A stretch of DNA of 64,000 nucleotides from Paenibacillus durus ATCC 35681 (GTDB lineage Bacteria; Bacillota; Bacilli; Paenibacillales; Paenibacillaceae). The notes beneath the pieces were generated by a model. That model did not search any database, was not told the DNA's origin, and was given only the letters and a program-made list of their open reading frames with translations. How positions within the stretch are numbered: position 1 is the first letter of the stretch; each line of letters starts with the position of its first letter. This document shows, piece after piece, positions 53,801-62,422 of the stretch. A program made the translations under genes and the position numbers. The stretch lies in contig NZ_CP011114.1 in assembly GCF_000993825.1 (NCBI RefSeq), positions 930,001 to 994,000 of the forward strand, written 5' to 3'.

Positions 53801-56800
53801 TTAGTTGAAGGAGCGTTCGAGGTCTATACGCTGAAGGACCGTACCACTCCGGCGTTATTCGTTTCCGCCCTGCAGCCGGGAACATGGATGGAAACAAAAT
53901 ATACCGGCGATGGAGACGCGGATGTAAAGATAACGGGCACCTACGATTTTGCTTCATATGACAGCACCGGAACGCTCACACAATACGGGCATCATTATTC
54001 ATCCGTGCCTACTCAAAATGTGGCGGCGGGGGAACACATCGCTATTCAGAACAGCGATGAAGCGGGTATCGAAGTGTATGGACCCTACGATTTGTTCCAG
54101 ACGCAGACCCGGGACCATCCGGTTACTTTTGTAAAAACCCTCGGGGCGGACAAGAATGTAGAGATTCATGCCGTCACGGCCAAGCTGCTGTATCTTTATT
54201 TTGACGGGCCCTTTGATTATGCAAGGTATGACGGTGACGGGGGAGTGGCTTCCTTCAACACTTGGTACACGGCGACGGCCCAGCTTCTTCAAGGCGACGA
54301 TAAGCTTGTCGTTTCTCCTTCCGAAGCACAGACGCTCACTCTTTCCGGCGCCTATGACGGTTTTTCCCTGACGGACCGGAATGAAAGGGCGGTTACAGTT
54401 AAAACGCTGCAGAACGGCGAGAGCTACTCGGTTCGCAATATTTCCCCGGATTCTTTCAGCGTTCACATTGACGGCCTTTACGATTATCAAATCTACGACC
54501 TGGCCGGGAATATGGAAAGCTTCGGAAATGACAGCTCGTTGTCGCTCCGGCCGCTGAGTCCGACCAAACGTATCGTTTTAACAACTGCTGACGTCAATCC
54601 GGTAACCGTGGCGGTGCCGACTGATGCCGTGCGGATAACGGACGGAAGCAATCCGGACGAATTTGTAAAAGGACTTGAATCCGGCGAGAGTCTGGAGGCG
54701 GTGAACCAATCCGGCCAAGCAGCTGCGCTTGCTGTAAGCGGCAAGTATGATTTGGCGATTTATACCCCCGGGGGAAATCCGTACAGTTTCGCCAGAGAGA
54801 CGGCGAACGCCGCTATTTCGGTTCCGGCCGGTTATCGGGCCGTACTAACCAACGCGCAGACAGCCGGTACGGTGGTAAGCGGCAGTCAGACGGCTTTCAG
54901 CGTAGCCGACGTGGCCGACCCGGCCTTGAATATTGTGAAGCCGGGTCAGAGCAATACCGTGGAGATCCGGAATATCAGCGCTGCTTCATGGAGTCTTTCG
55001 GCTAACGGCAGTATGAACCGCGTAACGTATAGCGCAAGCGGAACAGTGCTGGATTACGCTTTGAAGGACAGTTCGAGTGCTCTTCCGATCCAGCCATCCG
55101 GCAAGATCGTTGTAACACAGCCGCTTCTTGACGGTCTGGCGCTATGGGGTCCTTACGATGCTATCTCGGTACAAAGTGCTGAACACCCCGCTCTGGACCA
55201 AAGAGAACTGAAAGAAAACGGGGCGCTGACGGCACATAATCTGACCAATCAGGACCAAACCGTGAAAATGGAAGGATCTTTTACGTATTCCATTGACCAG
55301 GGAACAGAGCAGCCCGGACAAAGCCCGCTCACTGTTCCGGCCGGAGCGGTCGTATTGATCCGTAATACTGAGCCTGCCGGTTACCAGGTTTACGCTCCGT
55401 ACGGTATCTTCGAATGGAAGGAAGCCGGGGATGGAACGGGACCGATCTCCGGCAGCGGGGCAGCCGGGGAGATTGCCAAGCTGGACCCGGCGGATTATGA
55501 TCCGCAAACGTTCTATTCCGATCCGGTCGATACGGCCACCGGCGCGCAGGTGATTAACCGGACCCTCTTAACCGCGCACGGAGCTGTACCGATTCCGTTC
55601 CAGGTACAATATCATTCCCTGTTGACCGGAGAGGGAGCGCTCGGCAGCGGATGGAGTCATAATTTTGCCATTCGCTTGAATGCGGATGCTAGCGGCGACA
55701 CTGTAAAAGTAAACTGGAACGATTTCCGCGGCAATACGTTTATTCGGAATTCAAACGGTGTATTCTCTTCTTCGGATGAGGCCGCAAGACAGGATAGCCT
55801 GACGAAAAATCCGGATGGCACATATGTGCTTAACCGGGGTGACGGCACCGTGTATCGGTTTAATGCGTCGGGACGCCTCGCCTCTATGAACGAGAAAACC
55901 GGATTGCAGGTTGTATTCTCCTATTCTTCGGACGGCCGGCTTGCAGCGGTGACAGAGCCGCTTACCGGTGCAAAGGTCACTCTCGCCTACAATGCCGAAG
56001 GCCGCGTTTCCACCGTATCGGACCAGGCGGGCAGACAGGTTTCCTTTGCCTATGATACGGGCGGAAGACTGAATGAAATAACCGACGCCGCAGGCAGGAC
56101 AACCCATTATAGCTATGACAGTAATAATAGGATTGTTTCAGCGGCAAGCGGCGACGTCCAATTATTTGGGAATGTGTTCGACAGCGAAGGAAGAGTTGTA
56201 CAGCAGCAGGATGCGGTGGCCGGAGGCAATCCAACTAAATTTGCCTATGCGGAAACATCCGGTCAGCTTGTGACCACCATCACCGACCGTAACGGACATA
56301 TCCAGAAACGGACGCATGATGCGAAATACCGTCTTTTAAGCGTAGAAGACGAATTAGGACGCACGACGGCATATGAGTACGATAATGACGGCAACCGGAC
56401 CGGCGTAACGAATGCGCTGAATCAGACGGCGACCTATACCTATGATGCGCGGGGAAACCTGACCGGGGCAACCGATTATACCGGAAATACCATTCAAATG
56501 ACTTACGATTCGGCGAATAAATTGTTGACGGCAACAGGTCCAGATGGGAACACGGTAGTGAACACCTATGACAATAGCAATCGGCTCTTGACGGTGACCG
56601 ATCCTGCGAGCGGGACAACGACCTATAAGTATGACGATAACGGGCTGCTTCTGTCCGCAGCTGATCCGCTTAACGGTATCACGAGCTACACCTATACCGG
56701 AAACCGGTTGACGGGCGTGCAAAACGCAGAAGGTGAAACGGCGGTATTCGGTTATGATAGCGCCGGCCGGTTGGTAAGCCAAAAGGATGCGGAAGGCCAT

Positions 56801-59452
56801 GAGACGGTGCTGGCCTATAATGCCGACGATCAGCTCGTGACGGAGACCGACCCGCTCGGGAATACTTCCTCTTACACGTATAACGATCAAGGGTTCCTGA
56901 CCACCGAAACGGATGCGCTCGGCAACACGACAAGCTACGTCTATGACGGCAACGGCAACGTAACCGAAGTTTCCAATGCGCTGAATGAAACGATTGCCTT
57001 TCAATATGACGGTGAAGGCCGGCTTAGCAGTCTGAGCGATCCCCTTGGACACAGCATGACGTACACCTATGATGATGCTGGCAATTTACTCACGGAGACC
57101 AATGCGGCAGGCGAAACGGTGCGGTACGTCTATGACGCGCTGAATCGGGTGACGGAGGCGTACGACGCGGCTAACGTCAGGATTTATGCGGCTGCGTATG
57201 ATGCAGCTGGCAATCTTAAGACGCTGACGGATGCATTGGATCACACGCGGACGAATGTGTACGATGGTTTGAACCGGCTGACACAGACAATCGATCCGCT
57301 TCAGCGGACAACAAGCTACGCCTACAATAATCTGAACCGGCTGATCTCGGTGACGGACCCGCTTCAAGGACAGGCTGGCCGCAGTTTCGATGCGCTGAGC
57401 CGGATCACGGCTGTTACCGATCCAAATGCGAATACGACCGGCTACACCTATGATCTGGTCGGCCGCCTAACCGGAGAAACGGATGCGTCCGGCGGCAGCC
57501 GGGCCTATCAATACAACGCGCTTGGTCTGCTTGCAGGGGAGACGAACGGACGCGGTCAGGCAACGGCCTACACTTATGATGCCGCTGGACGTCTTGCAGC
57601 ATTTACGGACCCGGTTGGCAGCGTAACGTATACTTATGACGCCAACGGAAACGTGAAGGCTGTTACCGATGGAAGCGGCAAGACACTAACCCGTACGTTT
57701 GACAAGCTGGACCGGGTGGAGCAGTACACCGACGAGGACGGCAATGCGATTCGCTACACCTATGATGCGGCAGGCAGCTTGACTGCGATAACTTATCCCG
57801 ACGGCAAAACGGTTACGTATACGTATGATGCCGCCGGAAGGATGAAGACCGTCACGGATTGGAATAACCGGGTAACAACCTACGGGTACGATGTAAACGG
57901 CCGGCTCGTGTCTACGGAGAGACCGGACGGGACCGTGGAGACCCGCACATATGATGCGAATGGTCAGCTGGCAAGCCTGTCCGATAAGAGAGCGGATGGC
58001 AGCGTCATTTACGGAGCCGGGTATCTGTACGATGCCGCCGGCAATGTGGTAACGGAAACGGTGGATGGGGCACCGACCGTAATCTCTAGTGTATATGGTT
58101 CCGAATATACGGTTGACATCAACGGTCCGGGCTTGTCGCCGAGCGCGGAGCCGCTCACCCCGGGCAATGCGGAAATGACCTACACGGCCGACAACCGGCT
58201 TGCGACTTATAACGGCAGCCCCGTTACCTATGATGCGGACGGCAATATGACGTATGGTCCTCTTCAGGGCATTCCGCAAGCTTACGAGTACGACGCGCGC
58301 AACCGTCTGACGGAAGCGGGCGGCGTGAGCTATGGATACAACAGCGAGAACAACAGAACATCGGTAACGGCAAACGGCGTGACCACCAAGTATGTCATTG
58401 ATCCGAACGCGATGCTGCCGCGGGTGCTGATGGAGACGGACGGACAAGGACAGGCGAAAGCCCGGTACGTGTACGGTCTTGGCTTGATCGGCCGCGAGGA
58501 TGCTTCGGGCGACTACCAGACCTATCATTACGACCGCCGTGGCAGCACAGTGGCGCTGACCGATGAAACCGGACAGACGACCGACACCTACACCTACGGC
58601 AATTACGGCGAACGGCTGGATCATCAAGGAACGCTGGAGCAGCCGTTCCAATACAACGGACGCGACGGCGTAATGACGGATGCGAACGGACTGTACTATA
58701 TGCGGGCGCGGTATTATAATCCGGATATCAAGCGGTTTGTGAACCGGGATGTGGTGACGGGAACGATCTCCGGCGCGCAAACGCTGAACCGATACGCCTA
58801 CGTGAATGGCAACCCCATCTCCTATGTCGATCCGTTCGGCCTCAGCCGGGACGGAGACTCGATCTGGCTGAAGGGCGCCAGCTTCCTGGCGGACCTGACG
58901 CCCGGACTGGGCACAGTGAAGGGATTCCAGCAGGCTTTCACGGGAAGGAACTACGTCACCGGAGAGCGGCTGTCCGTAGCGGACCGCTGGTCGGAAGGCA
59001 TCGGCTCGACGCTGAGCCTGATCCCGATTCCCGGGCTGAAGTATGTCGGGAAGTACGGAACCGAGGAAGCGGTACTGGCGGGTAAAGGTATTCGGAAGTG
59101 GTTGGGGCTCGGGGGTAAGGGTGCGGGTAAATATCAAGTTGGAGCATATAAAGATATTAAAGGAGTAGAAGGACTAGATGCCCATCATGCAGGGCAGAAG
59201 GCAGTAATGAAGAAATTAGTGGATAATTATGATCCAAATACTGCTCCGGCAATAAATGTTCCAAAGGTAGGTCATACAATAAAAGGCCCTAATGGTATAG
59301 TTTCGAGAAGTACCAAAGGAATAGAAAATGCTAGACAGCTATTGGCAAGGGATATTATGGAACTAAGAAGAGTCTATGATGACATACCAAATTCTGCATT
59401 AAAAGAACTTATTGAACTAAACAAAAAAATGTATCCAGAAATGAGGAAATAA
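50825..59452 (+). CDS. giant secreted RHS/YD-repeat polymorphic toxin
   Basis: 2875 residues. A signal peptide (1-30, ending AHA) is followed by about 17 tandem ~88-residue repeats (38-~1540), each opening L-x-P-G-E-S and containing G-x-Y-D-x-x-x-Y and a G-P-Y-D near its end. From ~1553 the RHS part starts with SDPVDTATGAQVINRTLL, then dozens of YD repeats (Y-x-Y-D-x-x-G-N/R-L) and the RHS core ending at DPFGLS near residue 2669. A pretoxin segment (ADLTPGLGTVKGFQQAFTG) leads to a variable tip from ~2768, with DAHHAGQKAVM and VPKVGHT, tentatively an HNH/EndoVII-like nuclease. GC content falls sharply in the tip. The immunity candidate begins one base after the stop. Confidence 0.92.
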   Translation: MNRKIALRYVVASLFLFSFFYIIKLPFAHAATMSSYSLSPGESALVTSSYTTTTNIYVKGPSFDYVKYYADGGVAYYGQSTTSNTFSIISGQQVIVTNTSSGTVTLESTTRVLNMSWSSTPALLKKWLAPGQSMTAVNVSEDAESIKVGGKNDYADYDEFGSLLSYDTDDIGGSMLISAGERSAITNRNTAGYEVIGPYESFSFADRETPAAFHWILQPGETMQAVSHATKSFYISFYPYFYEFALYTAEGELDSYGSSSYSLRTISPLERIVVTNPGNENLEITGPYDGFTVTSRSLPAMYSRTLQNGESLRIQNTSDKAYTLDFDGTYDFAEYYASGQVAGFGRAAFTSTNSIAAGGSITVTPSGSGTVQVVGPYDVLQFTGSFYPALYTRTVSPGESLEADNLTSGTAGIVLGGTFDYALYNNPGGIKSYYANRIVSESYIPAAQGIAFTNTGSSPEEIYAPYAAFSISTRSNPVTFKKTLAPGETIKADNTTLYSFTMTVSGQHHYVVYDNGSEVSEYGRPVEGDSYTIGDTEALVVTNSGLVNLTVSGPYDAFLVSGRANPALSKTYLPDGGSLKVSNLSPGAFSLDLEGTYDQASYMEDGYPRSFDRKRAIGSLILYNGERVTLTGAGGTVQVIAPYDVTQVQASPTPALALRTLAPGQSARFVNISSAARNIEMTGTHDMMEYSAEGTPGDYSKDRTLSYASLSAGTAAAVENSDAQVIDVYGAYECVSAADRSDPVTFKRTLSTGQSLDLSNSSAKTYYIYSDGLYDFAQYDGNGDETDAEREYAIQSKSVSGGNRLALTAAASIKVEGPFDVFAVTTRSNPALFEYDLSPRQSMEAVYTGPVKGDIHMTGEYDYSLRTGEGPVDTYARNLSVTSMETVVNGQRIAVENSDETSITVYGAYDVFQASSRINPVTFHRTLAPGESIEAVNNASKLFYLYTNGLHDYVQYGSAGDVEEMDRANIYGTKSAAAGTRTLITNADAVPILVEGAFEVYTLKDRTTPALFVSALQPGTWMETKYTGDGDADVKITGTYDFASYDSTGTLTQYGHHYSSVPTQNVAAGEHIAIQNSDEAGIEVYGPYDLFQTQTRDHPVTFVKTLGADKNVEIHAVTAKLLYLYFDGPFDYARYDGDGGVASFNTWYTATAQLLQGDDKLVVSPSEAQTLTLSGAYDGFSLTDRNERAVTVKTLQNGESYSVRNISPDSFSVHIDGLYDYQIYDLAGNMESFGNDSSLSLRPLSPTKRIVLTTADVNPVTVAVPTDAVRITDGSNPDEFVKGLESGESLEAVNQSGQAAALAVSGKYDLAIYTPGGNPYSFARETANAAISVPAGYRAVLTNAQTAGTVVSGSQTAFSVADVADPALNIVKPGQSNTVEIRNISAASWSLSANGSMNRVTYSASGTVLDYALKDSSSALPIQPSGKIVVTQPLLDGLALWGPYDAISVQSAEHPALDQRELKENGALTAHNLTNQDQTVKMEGSFTYSIDQGTEQPGQSPLTVPAGAVVLIRNTEPAGYQVYAPYGIFEWKEAGDGTGPISGSGAAGEIAKLDPADYDPQTFYSDPVDTATGAQVINRTLLTAHGAVPIPFQVQYHSLLTGEGALGSGWSHNFAIRLNADASGDTVKVNWNDFRGNTFIRNSNGVFSSSDEAARQDSLTKNPDGTYVLNRGDGTVYRFNASGRLASMNEKTGLQVVFSYSSDGRLAAVTEPLTGAKVTLAYNAEGRVSTVSDQAGRQVSFAYDTGGRLNEITDAAGRTTHYSYDSNNRIVSAASGDVQLFGNVFDSEGRVVQQQDAVAGGNPTKFAYAETSGQLVTTITDRNGHIQKRTHDAKYRLLSVEDELGRTTAYEYDNDGNRTGVTNALNQTATYTYDARGNLTGATDYTGNTIQMTYDSANKLLTATGPDGNTVVNTYDNSNRLLTVTDPASGTTTYKYDDNGLLLSAADPLNGITSYTYTGNRLTGVQNAEGETAVFGYDSAGRLVSQKDAEGHETVLAYNADDQLVTETDPLGNTSSYTYNDQGFLTTETDALGNTTSYVYDGNGNVTEVSNALNETIAFQYDGEGRLSSLSDPLGHSMTYTYDDAGNLLTETNAAGETVRYVYDALNRVTEAYDAANVRIYAAAYDAAGNLKTLTDALDHTRTNVYDGLNRLTQTIDPLQRTTSYAYNNLNRLISVTDPLQGQAGRSFDALSRITAVTDPNANTTGYTYDLVGRLTGETDASGGSRAYQYNALGLLAGETNGRGQATAYTYDAAGRLAAFTDPVGSVTYTYDANGNVKAVTDGSGKTLTRTFDKLDRVEQYTDEDGNAIRYTYDAAGSLTAITYPDGKTVTYTYDAAGRMKTVTDWNNRVTTYGYDVNGRLVSTERPDGTVETRTYDANGQLASLSDKRADGSVIYGAGYLYDAAGNVVTETVDGAPTVISSVYGSEYTVDINGPGLSPSAEPLTPGNAEMTYTADNRLATYNGSPVTYDADGNMTYGPLQGIPQAYEYDARNRLTEAGGVSYGYNSENNRTSVTANGVTTKYVIDPNAMLPRVLMETDGQGQAKARYVYGLGLIGREDASGDYQTYHYDRRGSTVALTDETGQTTDTYTYGNYGERLDHQGTLEQPFQYNGRDGVMTDANGLYYMRARYYNPDIKRFVNRDVVTGTISGAQTLNRYAYVNGNPISYVDPFGLSRDGDSIWLKGASFLADLTPGLGTVKGFQQAFTGRNYVTGERLSVADRWSEGIGSTLSLIPIPGLKYVGKYGTEEAVLAGKGIRKWLGLGGKGAGKYQVGAYKDIKGVEGLDAHHAGQKAVMKKLVDNYDPNTAPAINVPKVGHTIKGPNGIVSRSTKGIENARQLLARDIMELRRVYDDIPNSALKELIELNKKMYPEMRK
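50936..55440 (+). repeat. about 17 tandem copies of an ~88-residue protein repeat
   Basis: The repeats were counted by their opening motif (LSPGES, LAPGQS, LQPGET, LQNGES, VSPGES, LAPGET, LPDGGS, LAPGQS, LSTGQS, LSPRQS, LAPGES, LQPGTW, LGADKN, LQNGES, LESGES, KPGQSN, LKENGA). Most units carry G-x-Y-D-F/Y-A-x-Y after ~25 residues and a closing GPYD-x-F then R-x-x-P-A/V. They are diverged at DNA level, so they are old. Beta-rich; no known repeat family is recognised. Confidence 0.8.
57527..59126. repeat. 1.6-kb direct repeat, copy A (3' end of the RHS gene)
   Basis: Nearly identical to 59842-61442, covering the last YD repeats, the RHS core and the pretoxin segment. Identity ends exactly where the toxin tip begins. 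The inner 505 bases (58616-59120) are repeated a third time at 62938-63443. Confidence 0.92.
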
Positions 59453-59453
59453 A

Positions 59454-59804
59454 ATGAACGAGATTTTTGTTAAATCACTTTATGAGTCTATAGTTAGAGA
59501 GAACCTTCGACTATACAAAAACTTGTATGAAACAACGAATGTTACTCCTAAAACAGATGATTATTGGAAAAAAGCTATTGGTTTTTACGATAGTTTAACA
59601 GACGAAAATAAAGATACATTATTGAGGATAATTGAACAAACCATGATTGATACTATTTCAAACATGCTAGGAGTAATTGATGGAAGTTCAACTTTAAAAG
59701 ATTGTTCGTTCGAACCTAAATTACTGCTTGATTCTATTGACACAGAAGGAGAACTGCAAGATTCGTTTTTAGAATTCATAGAAGAAAGAGATAGCAACAG
59801 CTAA
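59454..59804 (+). CDS. candidate immunity protein for the first RHS tip
   Basis: 116 residues, AT-rich, starting one base after the RHS stop; GAGGAAATAAA is the binding site within the RHS end. Acidic and helix-rich (YESIVRENLRLYKNLYE, LLRIIEQTMIDTISNMLGVI, FLEFIEERDSNS), no signal peptide or membrane segment. Placement directly behind a polymorphic toxin tip is how its immunity protein is normally encoded. I do not recognise the family. Confidence 0.75.
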   Translation: MNEIFVKSLYESIVRENLRLYKNLYETTNVTPKTDDYWKKAIGFYDSLTDENKDTLLRIIEQTMIDTISNMLGVIDGSSTLKDCSFEPKLLLDSIDTEGELQDSFLEFIEERDSNS

Positions 59805-59841
59805 TTGAAATTTGCTTCCTCGGTGTTACTAATTAAAACGC

Positions 59842-61442
59842 CTGCTTGCAGGGGAGACGAACGGACGCGGTCAGGCAACGGGCTACATTTATGATGCCGC
59901 TGGACGTCTTGCAGCATTTACGGACCTGGTTGGCAGCGTAACGTATACTTATGACGCCAACGGAAACGTGAAGGTTGTTACCGATGGAAGCGGCAAGACA
60001 CTGACCCGTACGTTTGACAAGCTGGACCGGGTGGAGCAGTACACCGACGAGGACGGCAATGCGATTTGCTACACCTATGATGCGGCAGGCAGCTTGACTG
60101 CGATCAATTATCCCGACGGCAAAACGGTTACGTATACGTATGATACCGCCGGAAGGATGAAGACCGTCACGGATTGGAATAACCGGGTAACAACCTATGG
60201 GTACGATGTAAACGGCCGGCTCGTGTTTACGGAGAGACCGGACGGGACCGTGGAGACCCGCACATATGATGCGAATGGTCAGTTGGCAGGCCTTGTCCGA
60301 CAAGAGAGCGGATGGCAGCGTCATTTACGGAGCCGGGTATCTGTACGATGCCGCCGGCAATGTGGTAACGGAAACAGTGGACGGGGCACCGACCGTAATC
60401 TCTAGTGTATATGGTTCCGAATATACGGTTGACATCAACGGTCCGGGCTTGTCGCCGAGCGCGGAGCCGCTCACCCCGGGCAATGCGGAAATGACCTACA
60501 CGGCCGACAACCGGCTTGCGACTTATAACGGCAGCCCCGTTACCTATGATGCGGACGGCAATATGACGTATGGTCCTCTTCAGGGCATTCCGCAAGCTTA
60601 CGAGTACGACGCGCGCAACCGTCTGACGGAAGCGGGCGGCGTGAGCTATGGATACAACAGCGAGAACAACAGAACATCGGTAACGGCAAACGGCGTGACC
60701 ACCAAGTATGTCATTGATCCGAACGCGATGCTGCCGCGGGTGCTGATGGAGACGGACGGACAAGGACAGGCGAAAGCCCGGTACGTGTACGGTCTTGGCT
60801 TGATCGGCCGCGAGGATGCTTCGGGCGACTACCAGACCTATCATTACGACCGCCGTGGCAGCACAGTGGCGCTGACCGATGAAACCGGACAGACGACGGA
60901 CACTTACACCTACGGCAATTACGGCGAACGGCTGGATCATCAAGGGACGATAGAGCAGCCGTTCCAATACAACGGACGCGACGGCGTAATGACGGATGCG
61001 AACGGACTGTACTACATGCGTGCGCGGTATTATAATCCGGATATCAAGCGGTTTGTGAACCGGGATGTGGTGACGGGAACGATCTCCGGCGCGCAAACGC
61101 TGAACCGATACGCCTACGTGAATGGCAACCCCATCTCCTATGTCGATCCGTTCGGCCTCAGCCGGGACGGAGACTCGATCTGGCTGAAGGGCGCCAGCTT
61201 CCTGGCGGACCTGACGCCCGGACTGGGCACGGTGAAGGGATTCCAGCAAGCTTTCACGGGAAGGAACTATGTAACCGGAGAGCGGCTGTCCGTAGCGGAC
61301 CGCTGGTCGGAAGGCATCGGCTCTACGCTGAGCCTAATCCCGATTCCCGGGCTGAAGTACGTCGGGAAGTACGGAACCGAGGAAGCAGTACTGGCGGGTA
61401 AAGGTATTCGGAAGTGGCTGGGGCTCGGGGGTAAGGGTGCGG
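59842..61442. repeat. 1.6-kb direct repeat, copy B
   Basis: Matches 57527-59126 with a handful of substitutions and one inserted base near 60291. It starts in the middle of a YD repeat with no start signal, as expected of a recombination-derived or donor cassette. Confidence 0.92.
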
Positions 61443-61644
61443 ATAAACTTGATTTTGTCGAAGAGACAGGTCGTCTTGGTGGTAAAATGTATAGTGAGAG
61501 AGATTTACAATTATTAGGTAAATATCTCAAAAAAGAGGAGTTAGATTAAATGTTGGAGATGAGTTTCTTGGGGTAGGAAAAGGTGGGGCTTTTGATGCTA
61601 CAAATGGAGCGTTATATTTAAGAAGTAATCCTACACAATATGAA

Positions 61645-61875
61645 GTGTGGCATGAGCTATCTCACTACATTCAATATAAAAATCTAGGCAAGGAAGAATA
61701 CCTGAAGCTACCTCGTACTCAGGGACAAATACCTATGGACGACTTAACAAGATTTAATGCACCTGAACAATTTGTATTCGACATGCTTTCCAATTCAAAG
61801 CGGTGGAATAAGTTAAATGAAGCCGAACAAAGGCATGCGAATTGGTATATCGATAATTTTGGAGGTATTCGATAA
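61645..61875 (+). other. zinc-metallopeptidase toxin domain of cassette 2
   Basis: This is the catalytic end of the cassette 2 tip, in the frame reached after the A6 shift. WHELSHYIQYK holds the HExxH zinc motif and catalytic Glu; RFNAPEQFVFDML and EQRHANWYIDNFGG would contribute further ligands. It resembles the MPTase toxin domains at the tips of polymorphic toxins. If translated alone from GTG 61645 it would lack the upstream part of the domain. Confidence 0.75.
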
Positions 61876-62112
61876 ATGAGTGAATTAAGAAAAGAAGTTA
61901 CAGAAGAAGAGGTTAAACAAATAGCACTTCAACATATCGCTCAAAATCCTTCCAATACTTTCAATTATCATTTTATGAGTATTAATAAAAGCATAAACCG
62001 ATATCCTTGCTGGTCAGTAATTTTTGAGACACGGACCTTCAATGGAGATTTAGTAGATGGTCCCTTAGTATTAGGTATTGATGAATATGGGGAAATTATT
62101 TTTATCGGCTAA
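61876..62112 (+). CDS. candidate immunity protein for the metallopeptidase tip
   Basis: 78 residues. The ATG follows directly after the toxin stop (TAAATG), and GGAGG lies inside the toxin end at 61861-61865. The pattern EEEVKQIALQHIAQNP then WSVIFETRTF, DGPLVLGIDEYGEIIFIG is a helix followed by beta strands like small PepSY/YrhA-like domains found among immunity proteins. It remains intact although the toxin is frameshifted. Ended by the hairpin at 62122. Confidence 0.75.
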   Translation: MSELRKEVTEEEVKQIALQHIAQNPSNTFNYHFMSINKSINRYPCWSVIFETRTFNGDLVDGPLVLGIDEYGEIIFIG

Positions 62113-62422
62113 AGGTTTCATGAACCTCGATTGGCTTCAAGCCTATTCGGGGTTCTTTTTTGTGGGGCCACCCGTGTGACCCATGTATTACCCGTATAAA
62201 GATTTCGCCATTTCGTTTATGCGTACATCAACGCTTGAGTTTTATACCCTAAATAACGCCGTTTTCTCACAGTTTTTTCAATTAATACGCAACTTTTGAA
62301 ACAGAAAGTGTTATGGATATAGTGTTAGGAAGCTTACCTGTTAAGCTTTCTTTTAGCGCAGAACTTATAGACACATGGTTGCTGGATCACTAAGGGACGA
62401 GGGGAAAAGGGGGGAAACCTAG
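62113..62422. other. spacer between cassettes with a short RHS scar
   Basis: Contains the terminator at 62122-62163 and, at 62381-62400, GCTGGATCACTAAGGGACGA, which is like the RHS core sequence GCTGGATCATCAAGGAACG at 58616. No gene seen. The short match looks like a leftover recombination junction. Confidence 0.5.
62122..62163 (+). terminator. terminator after cassette 2 immunity gene
   Basis: GAACCTCGA pairs with TTCGGGGTTC around TTGGCTTCAAGCCTA, followed by TTTTTT. Its loop sequence is similar to that of the hairpin at 62878. Confidence 0.8.

Larger units (their letters stand above)
59833..61875 (+). pseudogene. silent RHS cassette 2 with zinc-metallopeptidase tip, two frameshifts
   Basis: The frame opens at 59833 after an in-frame stop, without start codon, and carries the RHS 3' end from YD repeats to pretoxin. 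An extra base near 60291-60295 (GGCCTTGTCC against AGCCTGTCC in copy A) shifts the frame. After the pretoxin (TPGLGTVKGFQQAF) the tip begins at ~61443 (DKLDFVEETGRLGGKMYSE). At the A6 run 61529-61534 the frame is shifted again: read -1 it continues RGVRLNVGDEFLGVGKGG into YEVWHELSHYIQYKN, a HExxH-type zinc peptidase, ending at 61875. Both shifts together restore the original frame. Not expressed alone as far as can be seen. Confidence 0.85.

Noticed and set aside
57686..59137. Long antisense open frame of 483 codons over the RHS 3' end (and its copy at 60227-61249)
   Set aside because: Arises from the periodic codons of YD repeats on the opposite strand; no ribosome site and no family resemblance.
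61525..61540. Programmed -1 frameshift at a standard slippery heptamer
   Set aside because: The codon boundary does not match X-XXY-YYZ and no downstream stem is obvious; kept only as a possible slippage or error.
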